Shown: in pieces, positions 35,269 through 44,461 of the stretch
How positions within the stretch are numbered: position 1 is the stretch's first letter
Layout of the letters: every line of letters begins with the position of its first letter
Assembly (NCBI GenBank): GCA_964596985.1
Contig: CAZQWG010000007.1
Coordinates: 49,666-113,665 of the forward strand
Reading direction: 5' to 3'
From: GCA-020345945 sp964596985
Lineage (GTDB): Archaea; Thermoproteota; Bathyarchaeia; RBG-16-48-13; GCA-020345945
Length of the DNA stretch: 64,000 nucleotides
Notes under the pieces: generated by a model
Told to the model about the DNA's origin: nothing
What the model saw: the letters and a program-made list of their open reading frames with translations, nothing else
Databases searched by the model: none
Position numbers and translations under genes: made by a program

Positions 35269-36012
35269 ATGGGTGAGACAAAGAGTCTTCATTCACAGAA
35301 TTCTCGAGAAGAACTAAGTAGCCTATACCTGAGTTTGAAAGGAAGGATTCGAAGAAGACTCAGAAATTTCAAGGCAGTCTACCGAGACTCTGAGGAGAGG
35401 ATCTTCGCCGAACTATGCTTCTGTATCTGTACACCCCAGTCCTCCGCGATAACCTGCTGGAACCGCATACAGGATCTTTCCGACAGTCGAATCCTATTTG
35501 AGGGAGACGAAAAGGAGATCGCAACTCGTTTGAGAGGAATCCGATTCAAAGAGAACAAATCCAGATTTATAGTTGAGGCTAGAGAACACTTCTCCACAGA
35601 TGGGAGGATAGAGGCCAGATACAAGATCGAACAAATGGTCAAACAAAGCAGCAAACAACAATCGAAGATACCCCATATCGATGAAAACGGGAATAGAAAA
35701 GATTCACGTCTCGACGAGACAGCAAGCCTCAGAGAGATTCTCGCACAGAAAGTGAAAGGACTTGGGATGAAAGAGGCAAGCCATTTCTTGAGAAATATTG
35801 GAATGGGCAGGGAACTGGCGATTCTGGATAGACATATTCTCAAGAATCTCGCAAGATATAGGATAATCGACGAGATCCCGACAACACTTTCGAAGAAGAC
35901 TTACAGAGAGATCGAGCAGAAGATGCGCCTCTTTTCTCGTGAAATAGGAATTCCTATGGACGAACTAGATCTGCTTCTATGGGCAAAAGAGACCGGAGTA
36001 GTCTTCAAGTAG
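35269..36012 (+). CDS. 8-oxoguanine DNA glycosylase/lyase, Ogg2 type
   Basis: A 247-residue helix-hairpin-helix DNA glycosylase of the archaeal Ogg2 family. ERIFAELCFCICTPQSSAIT opens the fold, KGLGMKEASHFLRNIGM is the hairpin with the catalytic lysine, and LAILDRHILKNL holds the aspartate. An extra basic insert lies near residues 125-155 (KQSSKQQSK to RKDSRLDE). It removes oxidised guanine and cleaves the strand. Start ATG 35269 is preferred to TTG 35260. Confidence 0.88.
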   Translation: MGETKSLHSQNSREELSSLYLSLKGRIRRRLRNFKAVYRDSEERIFAELCFCICTPQSSAITCWNRIQDLSDSRILFEGDEKEIATRLRGIRFKENKSRFIVEAREHFSTDGRIEARYKIEQMVKQSSKQQSKIPHIDENGNRKDSRLDETASLREILAQKVKGLGMKEASHFLRNIGMGRELAILDRHILKNLARYRIIDEIPTTLSKKTYREIEQKMRLFSREIGIPMDELDLLLWAKETGVVFK

Positions 36013-36263
36013 AACTACCCCAGGACACATCCGAGAAACTGGAGGAGAATAGGAACAGAATAACAAGGTCTTCCGCGTCATCAGGACCATTCATGCCAAC
36101 GAACTATTCAAAAAATTAAAGAAATGGTGAATGGTTCGAATTCCTCATCGGTCTAAAGGGGTAAAATGGCTAACCGCACCGAGTCTGAGAACCGTCAAGC
36201 ACCTGACAGATGAAATATCAGATAGGTACTCGTAACAACAGCTAGCATTAGATCTATGTTTTC

Positions 36264-36617
36264 CTACTTCTTCTCCTTCTTCTTTCCGAAGAATAGATCT
36301 GCCACCTTTTTCCCGAGGGTTCCGTTGACTTCAAAATGTTCCTGGTCCTCGAACGTGGTCCCACGTTTGATTCCGGCGACCGGTTCTTTTGAGATTCCCT
36401 CGGCTGACGCGGTTACTGAAGACCTGTCGAGTTCAGAGGATTTCAAGACCCCCTTCGCTTGGAGAAGCTTGAGTCCCTCAGGCCCATACCGTCGAAGTAC
36501 CTCGGTTTTTCCGTGTTTTCGATAAACCCTACCGATATTTCTCTCTAGCCGTTCTCGTTCCCTTTGTTCCTGCCTTGCTTTGGCTGTCTCACTACGCTCA
36601 GGCAAATAAATCACCAC
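36264..36617 (-). CDS. Uncharacterised basic protein
   Basis: A 117-residue soluble protein. The N-terminal part is a charged helix (RQEQRERERLERNIGRVYRKHG) followed by KTEVLRRYGPEGLKLLQAKGVL, which looks like a compact helical domain. The C-terminus is lysine-rich (FFGKKKEKK). No family recognised. It sits between the Ogg2 gene and an aminopeptidase gene. Confidence 0.5.
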   Translation of the reverse strand: MVIYLPERSETAKARQEQRERERLERNIGRVYRKHGKTEVLRRYGPEGLKLLQAKGVLKSSELDRSSVTASAEGISKEPVAGIKRGTTFEDQEHFEVNGTLGKKVADLFFGKKKEKK

Positions 36618-36710
36618 GAACAGAGACTACAGCCCCAGGATATATATTGTCTGTCGAGGCGAATTTGCGAGAACAGGAGAGAAAAGTGGACGCAGAAGTG
36701 CAGATACAAG

Positions 36711-37781
36711 TCATTCAACTAATTCGCTTCTGAACCTACCATTCTCCTGGACGATCACCCCGTCGAGTTCTATCCGCCCAGGCTTCATAGTTTTTATCAT
36801 GTCCCAATGGATAGCGCTCCTATTCTTTCCTCCGCATTCCTTGTAGGCGTTGCCGATTGCCAGATGAATGGTTCCACCAATCTTCTCATCAAAGAGAATA
36901 TTCTTCGTGAATCTCGTTATCCCCCAGTTCATGCCTATCCCCAATTCGCCGAGGCGACGCGATCCCTTGTCGGTCGCAATCATCGCTTTCAGGAGATCTT
37001 CGTTCTTTCCAGCCGAATAGTCGACGACTTGACCTTTCTCGAATTCTAACCGGATGTCATAGACCTCCCTCCCGTGGACAACGGCAGGCAGGTCAAAATA
37101 TATTCTTCCTTCCGCGGAACGGTCAACTGGGGCTGTGAAGATTTCGCCTCCAGGCATATTGTGGGTTCCATCGTCAACGATTGTTGTTCTACCTTCAACG
37201 GATATTACAAGATCGGTCTCCTCGCCGACAAGGCGTACTTCCTTGCTGGCATCGAATAATTCTTTCAGCTTTCTCATCCCAGCTCCTTCGCTCTTCCAGT
37301 CTCGGAGCATAGCTGAATATACGAAGTCCTCGTATTCGGCTAAGGACATCTCAGCATCCTGTGCGTAGGACGCAGTCGGATACTGAACCAGACACCACCG
37401 TTTCTTCAGCCGCTCGTCGGCGATTTTTCTGGTGGCAATTCTCCTTTTGCTGATTCTATTTGCATCTACACTGGACAAGGCCTTCGTATTCTGGTTCGAC
37501 CTAATGGATATGATTACGTCGGAAGACCTCACCAGAGCATAATAATGGGAAGGGAAGTTTTCGAGGTATCCCTCAGGGGTCACATCATAGTAGGACTTCA
37601 CAACCTCGATGGGGGTTGTAAGGATAAGTGTATTAGCACCTTTACGAGAACATTTTTTATGGATTTCAGCTCCAAGATCCATGCCTTCATCCGAATACTG
37701 GATGAGTACATTGTCTCCGACTTCTACCCTTGTTGAGTGATTCACCAGTATTGCAGCCAGTTCGCCGATCCTTGAATCCAT
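36711..37781 (-). CDS. M29 family aminopeptidase
   Basis: A 356-residue thermophilic-type aminopeptidase (family M29). NMPGGEIFTAPVD and ELGIGMN are family blocks, and ILFDEKIGGTIHLAIGNAYK with KNRSAIHWDMI holds the metal ligands (Glu, His, His, Asp). It removes N-terminal residues from peptides. ATG 37781 is taken as start, five codons into the open frame. It stands alone on the minus strand. Confidence 0.93.
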   Translation of the reverse strand: MDSRIGELAAILVNHSTRVEVGDNVLIQYSDEGMDLGAEIHKKCSRKGANTLILTTPIEVVKSYYDVTPEGYLENFPSHYYALVRSSDVIISIRSNQNTKALSSVDANRISKRRIATRKIADERLKKRWCLVQYPTASYAQDAEMSLAEYEDFVYSAMLRDWKSEGAGMRKLKELFDASKEVRLVGEETDLVISVEGRTTIVDDGTHNMPGGEIFTAPVDRSAEGRIYFDLPAVVHGREVYDIRLEFEKGQVVDYSAGKNEDLLKAMIATDKGSRRLGELGIGMNWGITRFTKNILFDEKIGGTIHLAIGNAYKECGGKNRSAIHWDMIKTMKPGRIELDGVIVQENGRFRSELVE

Positions 37782-37890
37782 CGCGCTATACCTCACCGGA
37801 ATCTTTTCGACTAGAACAAATATAAACTGAATTATGGGAGAGAAGAGCTAACTTTACGATAAAGCCTCCAATACTGAGGAGGGAAAGAGA

Positions 37891-38478
37891 ATGAGCCGGA
37901 CCTTGATCGTAATACCAAAGATGTTTTCGGAAAAGGAGCTAGAGGACATGGGTTTTGAGGTTCCAAGCGATTTTAACGATAAATCTAGAGAGTTCTGGGA
38001 ATATGTGGAGGAACGACTCAAGGTCTTGTCTGCGAGAGTAGCCAGAGTATATGTAGAGTCTGCGTGCAGAGGAGGCGTAGACGACCTCGATGAGATCCGA
38101 GCTGGGAACGACGAGTTACACCGAATTGTCAGTTCACTTGTCGATCATGGGGCAGAGATGATGATGACCGAGGATCGGCTACTCGTGCTCGAAACAGAGT
38201 CTTGGCTAGAGTTGGTTCGCCGAGGCATGACGGGGGCTGAGAGCGAGATGTTGATGAATAGTCTAAGAGACAGAGAATCTTTTCTTTCAGAGAGGATCGG
38301 AGAGACCCTAGGCGACGGGGAGACAGGGGTACTATTCATCAGTGCACTACAGACACCCGATTTCCCTTCAGACATACGAATAATCAAGATGATGCCTTTC
38401 GACCCGAAAAACTATTTACAAACCTGGTTGGTCGCCAAGAGATTGCAAGAGAAACAGAAGACAGACCCATCCAGCTAG
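37891..38478 (+). CDS. Uncharacterised archaeal protein
   Basis: A 195-residue soluble protein. It begins RTLIVIPKMFSEKELEDMG and ends with FDPKNYLQTWLVAKRLQEK. Several strands around VARVYVESACRGGVDDL and TGVLFISALQTPDFPSDIRI alternate with helices, which could be a Rossmann-like fold. I do not know a function. GGGAAAGAGA precedes the ATG. It lies between the M29 peptidase (divergent) and the M20 peptidase (same direction). Confidence 0.55.
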   Translation: MSRTLIVIPKMFSEKELEDMGFEVPSDFNDKSREFWEYVEERLKVLSARVARVYVESACRGGVDDLDEIRAGNDELHRIVSSLVDHGAEMMMTEDRLLVLETESWLELVRRGMTGAESEMLMNSLRDRESFLSERIGETLGDGETGVLFISALQTPDFPSDIRIIKMMPFDPKNYLQTWLVAKRLQEKQKTDPSS

Positions 38479-38625
38479 ATTCCCCTAATCAGCAAGGAAC
38501 CATACAAACTACATAGTCTAGGCTACTAGCGGAAAACCTACGAAAGCCGTCAACACCACAGTAACCTGAATACATCCGACCTGCATGATTTTATTATACT
38601 CTAAGAGAGATCTATCCTCTCGGGG

Positions 38626-39915
38626 TTGACAGTGTCAAACGTTGAGAAGATCTGTGAACAAGTTGAAGAGAGAAGAAGAGAAATTATCGAGCTCTTGCAG
38701 GAATTAGTCAGAATACCGACTTTCACTCCGCCAGGACGCAACTACGACAAGATCGTGGACTGCATGCTTCCAATGATGGAGGAGACTGGGTTTGAGACAG
38801 AAAGAATAGATCTGCCCGAGGACATTTTCGAAGAGAGATGCCGATCAGTCTACCCTGCGATGGAGGGGGTTAGAAGCAACCTATTTGCAAGGAAACAAGT
38901 CGGAAAGAAAACAGGCATTCTCTGGTACGCACACATAGACACAGTACCAGTAGACGAGAGTAAATGGGGCGTACCCGCCTTCGACGGAATAGTTAAAGAC
39001 GACAGGATTTGGGGAAGGGGAGCAGCCGACGACAAGAGCGGGTGTGCAGCAGTCATCTCAGCCTTCAGAATCCTGGACGAACTTGGAATAGAACCATGGT
39101 GCGACGTCACCGTTGCCCTTACCTCCGACGAAGAGATAGGACCATACACAGGCCTCATGTATCTGACAGACGAGGGATACCTCAAAGACTGCGAATTCTT
39201 CCATTGCCTAGATGGGTCCAGCGAAGGCCTAGGGATCGGAGCCAACGGGATAATGACTTGGTCCATCAACATCAAAGGCAGAAGCGTCCATTCCTCAACG
39301 TCGTACCTTGGACTCAACCCAATCGAACATAGCCTCGTCCTTCTTGAGGAACTTACCAAGCTGAAGAAGAGAGTCCAATCGAGAAGAAGTAAGACCCCTA
39401 TAAGCCCGAAGATCACCGAAGAGACAGGGTTCGAGACAATAGTGCCAGTACTAAATGTAACAATGGCCAGAGCCGGCGTCAAACACAACATCATCCCTCC
39501 CGAGTATGTCATAGAAGGAGACCGCCGATTCATCCCTGAAGAGAACCCCGAGAACGTTGTCGAGGAACTAGAAAGAGCCGTCGAAGAGGCAAGGAGAAGA
39601 GACCCGAAACTGGACTGCCAGTTCAAGACCAACCCCGTGTACGAACCCTTTTTTCAAAGCCCAGAAGACCCTTGGGTGCAAAAAATCAAAAAGATTGCCG
39701 AAGAAGTCTCCGGAGAGAAGAAAGGTGTCTACGGACTGTCGGGGTCGACAGATGTTGCATACACCGTGAATAGAACAGGTCTCCGAGTAGCGATGTACGC
39801 AGTCGGGAGACAACCCGAAGGCAACGTACACGGAGACAACGAGAATGCCAGGATAAAGGATCTGCTAGACTTGGTGAAAGTCATCTGCATACTTGCCTCG
39901 GAAGAAGTGAAATGA
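38626..39915 (+). CDS. M20 family peptidase/deacylase
   Basis: A 429-residue metallopeptidase of the ArgE/DapE/carboxypeptidase group. Motifs are LWYAHIDTVPVDESKWG (metal His and Asp), RIWGRGAADDKSGCAA and TSDEEIGPYTG (catalytic Glu), with a dimerisation domain in the middle and GLSGSTDVAYTVNRTG, HGDNENARI for the last ligand. It hydrolyses an N-acyl or peptide bond; which one is uncertain. Start TTG 38626 or GTG 38632. The threonine aldolase gene follows in 52 bases. Confidence 0.92.
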   Translation: MTVSNVEKICEQVEERRREIIELLQELVRIPTFTPPGRNYDKIVDCMLPMMEETGFETERIDLPEDIFEERCRSVYPAMEGVRSNLFARKQVGKKTGILWYAHIDTVPVDESKWGVPAFDGIVKDDRIWGRGAADDKSGCAAVISAFRILDELGIEPWCDVTVALTSDEEIGPYTGLMYLTDEGYLKDCEFFHCLDGSSEGLGIGANGIMTWSINIKGRSVHSSTSYLGLNPIEHSLVLLEELTKLKKRVQSRRSKTPISPKITEETGFETIVPVLNVTMARAGVKHNIIPPEYVIEGDRRFIPEENPENVVEELERAVEEARRRDPKLDCQFKTNPVYEPFFQSPEDPWVQKIKKIAEEVSGEKKGVYGLSGSTDVAYTVNRTGLRVAMYAVGRQPEGNVHGDNENARIKDLLDLVKVICILASEEVK

Positions 39916-39967
39916 TCAATATCCCCGGAAAACAAACGTTCCAAATGGGAAGAGAGGATGACCTAGG

Positions 39968-41011
39968 ATGAAGATAATTGACTTGAGAAGCGATACAGTA
40001 ACACTACCCACCCAGGAGATGCTGGAGTCCATCTTGGATGCTGAACTAGGTGACGATGGACGAAACGGGGATCCCACAGCGAGAAAGCTGGAGAAACTCG
40101 CAGCAGAAAAATTGGGGAAGGAAGACGCCCTGCTCGTTACGAGCGGCAGCCAAGCGAACCTAGTCAGCCTACTCTCCCATACGAAACCAGGGGATGAGAT
40201 AATTGTAGAGGCGGAATGTCACATAAACTACTATGAAGCCGGTGGGCTCTCAGCAGTCGCAAACCTAGTGCCCAGAGCGATAAGAGGCGAATTAGGGGCT
40301 CTTGAGCCGGACGAGGTGGAGGAAACCATCCTGACCGGGACCCCGAGATCCTCTAGAATCCGGTTGATCTGCATAGAGAACACCCACAATCGAGCCGGGG
40401 GGACATGCATCTCCCCCTCTCAGATAGGTAGGTTAAGGGAGGTCGCCGATAAATACGGACTGGCGATCTACATGGACGGGGCGAGGATCTTCAACGCGGC
40501 AGTTGCCCTCGGGGTCGATGTGAAGGAGTTGACGAAAAACGTAGACTCTCTGATGTTCTGCCTCTCAAAAGGGTTGAGCGGCCCCGTTGGGTCCCTGGTG
40601 TTAGGTACGGAGGAGTTCATCGGATCGGCACGAGAATGGCGGAAGATACTAGGAGGGACACTAAGGCAGTCAGGGGTTATCGCAGCACCAGGAATCGTAG
40701 CGTTAGAGAAGATGGTCGACAGGTTAAGGGAGGACCATGACAACGCGAGAAGGCTGGCAGAAGGACTGATAGCGGTCGAAGGAGTCTCTATCGATATGAG
40801 AACCGTCCAGACAAACATTGTTAAACTCGATGTAGCTGGCTTGGGATGTAGCGGTAGCAAGTTCGTGAAGGAACTGGAAGAGAAAGGTGTGAAGATCTCA
40901 AGACTCGGAGGGACAATGGTCCGAATGGTAACCCACCGAGGCATCGATTCCCCCGATATCGACGTTGCACTCGAGAGGATAAGATTAGCCGTAAATGACT
41001 TGAAGACATGA
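39968..41011 (+). CDS. Low-specificity L-threonine aldolase
   Basis: A 347-residue fold-type I PLP enzyme. DLRSDTVTLPTQEML opens, LLVTSGSQANLVSLLSHT and YMDGARIFNAAVALG are cofactor contacts, and SLMFCLSKGLSGPVGS carries the lysine (about residue 197). It splits L-threonine into glycine and acetaldehyde. Length and motifs match the family. It lies in the same direction as the M20 peptidase and DUF72 genes. Confidence 0.93.
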   Translation: MKIIDLRSDTVTLPTQEMLESILDAELGDDGRNGDPTARKLEKLAAEKLGKEDALLVTSGSQANLVSLLSHTKPGDEIIVEAECHINYYEAGGLSAVANLVPRAIRGELGALEPDEVEETILTGTPRSSRIRLICIENTHNRAGGTCISPSQIGRLREVADKYGLAIYMDGARIFNAAVALGVDVKELTKNVDSLMFCLSKGLSGPVGSLVLGTEEFIGSAREWRKILGGTLRQSGVIAAPGIVALEKMVDRLREDHDNARRLAEGLIAVEGVSIDMRTVQTNIVKLDVAGLGCSGSKFVKELEEKGVKISRLGGTMVRMVTHRGIDSPDIDVALERIRLAVNDLKT

Positions 41012-41069
41012 ACCGCACCACCCCAAGACGCAATCAACAAACCCTGACCTGAATCGACGGTGATTCAAG

Positions 41070-42041
41070 CTGACTCAGATACTCATAGGGACAGGTGGAT
41101 GGGCGTATTTCAACGTCCCAGGGGACCCCCTGAAAATCTATTCGGGGATCTACGATATGGCGGAGATCAATTCCACCTTCTACGAGTTCCCTGAGCTCTC
41201 GATAGTTAACTCGTGGAGGGAGAGGGTACCGGATAAATTCGAGTTCGCGGTTCGATGCCACCAGAACATCACCCACAAACACAGGTTCCAACCCGAAGAG
41301 GACGCGTACAGAGACTGGGACTACATGGTAGAGGTATGCAGAAAACTGAGGTCTAAGATACTCATCGTCCACATCCCCCCTGACTTCGAGATGTCAGCGG
41401 AAAAGGTTGACGACCTGAACGGTTTCTTCTCCTCAGCAGATCTAACGGGGATATCTCTAGCATGGGAGATCGGAAAACAGCATGAGAGGGACCGGAATAC
41501 ACTAGTAAGATTCATTCGAGACAAGGGCTTTATCCAGTGCGTAGACATATCGATCGAAGAACCCTACGCTGAGAACAGTATCGTCTACTCCCGATTGTTT
41601 GGGAGAAGCGAAGATAGCGGGCACCAGTTCTCTGACGAAGAGCTGGTAGAGATCAACCGGAGAGCCGAGTCAATAGATGCAAGGAAGATCTACCTGAGCT
41701 ATCATGGGATCAAGATGTACCAAGACGCCGCAAGGATGAAGATCTACAGGGAATCAGGACAATTCCCCCCGGTAACCAGAAGCAGAGGGGTGGATTCAGT
41801 GATCGAGGTCCTGAGAGAAGATATCAAATTGCCGACGACAAAGAGATCGCTTATCCAGGATCAAGGATGGAAAATCTTCGACCTAACAGACGAGAAGAGG
41901 ACCAGGATGAGACAGGTCCTCCAAGCCTTGCCCGACAAACCGTACAAAGAATTCCGGGAACTTGTGGCAGAAATAAGAAGAGTCGACATCAACCGGGCAC
42001 TCGAAGACGAGACCGTAAGACAAAAGAGACGAGAAGAATAG
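41070..42041 (+). CDS. DUF72 family protein, apparently with a CTG start
   Basis: A 323-residue TIM-barrel-like DUF72 protein. The conserved N-terminal block reads LIGTGGWAYFNVPGDPLKIY and continues AEINSTFYEFPE. That block lies upstream of ATG 41157, so the ATG is internal. The frame is closed by a TGA at 41061, and the only initiator-like codon is CTG 41070, six bases after GGTGA. Function of DUF72 is unknown; some members sit near DNA-repair genes, and here nreA follows. C-terminus is charged. Confidence 0.85.
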   Translation: MTQILIGTGGWAYFNVPGDPLKIYSGIYDMAEINSTFYEFPELSIVNSWRERVPDKFEFAVRCHQNITHKHRFQPEEDAYRDWDYMVEVCRKLRSKILIVHIPPDFEMSAEKVDDLNGFFSSADLTGISLAWEIGKQHERDRNTLVRFIRDKGFIQCVDISIEEPYAENSIVYSRLFGRSEDSGHQFSDEELVEINRRAESIDARKIYLSYHGIKMYQDAARMKIYRESGQFPPVTRSRGVDSVIEVLREDIKLPTTKRSLIQDQGWKIFDLTDEKRTRMRQVLQALPDKPYKEFRELVAEIRRVDINRALEDETVRQKRREE

Positions 42042-42073
42042 GGACAGAGGCTTCCTGACGCACCCTCCCAGGT

Positions 42074-43432
42074 TCAGCAGAAACTCGTCATCTTCGTCTG
42101 TGTTAACGCATCCTTCAGGAGTCGACTATGCTCTATCCACACCTCAAGGCCGATATCAAGCTTCTCTTTAATCCTCGCCAACGCGTCGTTAAATCCCTTG
42201 AATACTAGGGGTCTGTTTCTCAAGGCATTCCTGACATTCTCCCTTACCTGCCAAACACCAACAGGCATAGTATAACCGGGGTGGGCCTCACGAAGGATTA
42301 GGACCGCGGCTTGTCTCCCTTCCTCCCGAAGCTTCTCATTGACAGCAAGTCGTGCAGCATAATAGCATCCCCCCATCCCAGCATACCTTGTCCTTCCCTG
42401 ATACAGTTCCCAGTCGGCAAGCATGAAGACCCGCCTTGTTGTCGGGTTCCATATAGTCCCAGGGTACCAGGCCTCCATCGACTCGTACTTCCAGGCTTCA
42501 GGCATCATAAGGATTTCAAAGCGGTTGTCAAGGTATGAAGACTCGTAGAGTCGGAATTCATTGATGGTAGGAAAATCCCTGATCTCACCCATCATGTGCT
42601 GAGAAAGGAGGCTGTCAACCGCCGTTATACTCCAGCGGGTTGGGACCAGCCGACGCTGATCCCTAACACCGAAGATACCCATGCTAAAGGCTTTTTGGAT
42701 CTTTGAGACTGCAACACCGTCGTCGTAAACACTCAAGACCGCGTCGCTGGCCTTGAGGTCGGTATCATAGTAGGCTTTTTCGATTCGCCGATCCGTCCTA
42801 CCATTTGACTCCACACGCATCCTCCTGACCTTTGCGGAGGGACCCATAGGTTGTACTTGAGAACTGAGAACAAAGGTTCGACTAGGCTTCTCCTCAAGAA
42901 GGAGGTCCGTCTCCGTTGAACCTCCGAGGAGAGCTAAGTCCCGAGTGTCATCCAGCATCCTCCCCCCTACTTCAGGCACCCTCACATCAACGCGGAATTT
43001 CCCTCGCACCATCTTGGACCGCAGATCGACGATCTCCTCCATGCTCTTGCCAAACCAGCATTCCGGGAGATCCATCGCCTCCGTGTCACCGTATACTGGG
43101 GGGACCATAGGGCCAGCGTAGACATATGGATATCCTATCCTCCCAACGAATACCCCTGGAGGGCTGCTACCAGAGATCTCCTCCTTGTCGAAGAGGTGCC
43201 TGCTCCTAAGATAAGCAGAGATCCTAGCGAGAAGAGGGCAACTACTCTTACCGCAGAGGAGGCGACTCCCCTTACAGTAATGACACCGATTTCCCTTCGA
43301 CCACCTACGGGTAATCTTGATTTGAGGGGATAGATCGAGGGCAACACCTGCCTTATCAATGGCGTGGGAGATCCATGGAAGCCTCTTTTGAGCCTTCCTT
43401 ACAACCCTCGGATGCCCGCGGCTCGTCGTCAA
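42074..43432 (-). CDS. nreA: NreA-like DNA repair protein
   Basis: A 452-residue Nre family protein of archaea. The N-terminal zinc module is CHYCKGSRLLCGKSSCP; GRIGYPYVYAGPMVPP and the long conserved central part follow (PTRWSITAVDSLLSQHM; YAGMGGCYYAARLAVNEKL). The last residues, QTKMTSFC, resemble a PCNA-interacting peptide, which known archaeal Nre proteins carry at the C-terminus. It acts in repair of DNA damage with PCNA. Start is TTG. Confidence 0.9.
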   Translation of the reverse strand: MTTSRGHPRVVRKAQKRLPWISHAIDKAGVALDLSPQIKITRRWSKGNRCHYCKGSRLLCGKSSCPLLARISAYLRSRHLFDKEEISGSSPPGVFVGRIGYPYVYAGPMVPPVYGDTEAMDLPECWFGKSMEEIVDLRSKMVRGKFRVDVRVPEVGGRMLDDTRDLALLGGSTETDLLLEEKPSRTFVLSSQVQPMGPSAKVRRMRVESNGRTDRRIEKAYYDTDLKASDAVLSVYDDGVAVSKIQKAFSMGIFGVRDQRRLVPTRWSITAVDSLLSQHMMGEIRDFPTINEFRLYESSYLDNRFEILMMPEAWKYESMEAWYPGTIWNPTTRRVFMLADWELYQGRTRYAGMGGCYYAARLAVNEKLREEGRQAAVLILREAHPGYTMPVGVWQVRENVRNALRNRPLVFKGFNDALARIKEKLDIGLEVWIEHSRLLKDALTQTKMTSFC

Positions 43433-43544
43433 TATCCTCGCCCAGTCCTAGTAGATATGAGAAATTATACCTTGCTGTAGATTCTTGCAGGTCCAGATTC
43501 TTTACAAGCCTATTAAAGGGGAAGTATAGTATGATTTCTGCCAC

Positions 43545-44408
43545 TTGAAAAAGAGAGTAGAATGGATAGTCAAGGAGTCCAGTGAGAAGGCGTCCCCGAT
43601 GCCGGTATACAGGGAAGTAAGGTGTAAGTCCATCCTAAGCAGGAGCAAGATTGCAGACGTAGACTACTCGATAAACCCGTACACCGGATGCGAACACGGC
43701 TGCGCCTATTGTTATGCCCGGTTCATGGGACCTAGAACAGGGCACCGAGAAGAGTGGGGAGGGTTCGTCGACATAAAGATCAATGCCCCCCAGACTCTAT
43801 CCAAGGACCTTACACGATCGAGAAAGGGGCTCGTACTCCTCAGCAGCGTAACGGACCCGTATCAACCACTGGAAGAACGATACGAGCTGACTAGACAGAT
43901 ACTGAAACGCCTCCTCGAACAACGATACCCGGTATCGATCCTCACAAAATCAGCACTCGTAGAAAGAGACCTAGACCTGCTACGTCGGTTTGAGGACTGC
44001 CAAGTCGGCTTCACGGTCACCGCTCTAGACGAAAGGGTAAGAAAAGCGTTCGAACCCCATTCATCCCCGCCAAAAGACCGGTTCAACGCACTGAGGAAAC
44101 TCAGCAGAAACGGAGTACAAACATACGTCTTCATCGCACCCGCGTTACCCGGGTTCACAGAGGGAGACCTAGAAGAGATACTCGACCGATGCAAGCAGAA
44201 TGGGGTCAACCACGTCCTAATCGATAAACTCAACATCAAATACGGCAACTGGTCATCGATCACAACGGTCCTCGACCAGCAATTCCCAGAAAGAAGAGAA
44301 GAATGGAATGAGACACTCTTTACGAGGAAAGGGTATTTTAGGCGGCTTAAGTACAAGGCTGTAAAACTTGCTGCAGAGAAGAGTATCCCCCTATACCCAT
44401 GTTATTAG
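43545..44408 (+). CDS. SplB-like radical SAM protein
   Basis: A 287-residue radical SAM protein with YTGCEHGCAYCYARFMG (Cys 49, 53, 56), SSVTDPYQPLEE and QVGFTVTALDERVRKAFEP. It belongs to the Rv2578c/SplB-like group related to spore photoproduct lyase, whose physiological reaction in archaea is unknown; DNA repair is one idea. Upstream, divergent, lies nreA. The ABC exporter genes follow in the same direction. Confidence 0.85.
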   Translation: MKKRVEWIVKESSEKASPMPVYREVRCKSILSRSKIADVDYSINPYTGCEHGCAYCYARFMGPRTGHREEWGGFVDIKINAPQTLSKDLTRSRKGLVLLSSVTDPYQPLEERYELTRQILKRLLEQRYPVSILTKSALVERDLDLLRRFEDCQVGFTVTALDERVRKAFEPHSSPPKDRFNALRKLSRNGVQTYVFIAPALPGFTEGDLEEILDRCKQNGVNHVLIDKLNIKYGNWSSITTVLDQQFPERREEWNETLFTRKGYFRRLKYKAVKLAAEKSIPLYPCY

Positions 44409-44461
44409 AGAGGGAAAACATACCTGCAGAGAACTGAGGAATCGGAAGGAATAGTAGCAAG

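Noticed and set aside
36128..36150. GGTTCGAATTCC resembling a tRNA T-arm
   Set aside because: No acceptor, D or anticodon arm can be formed around it.
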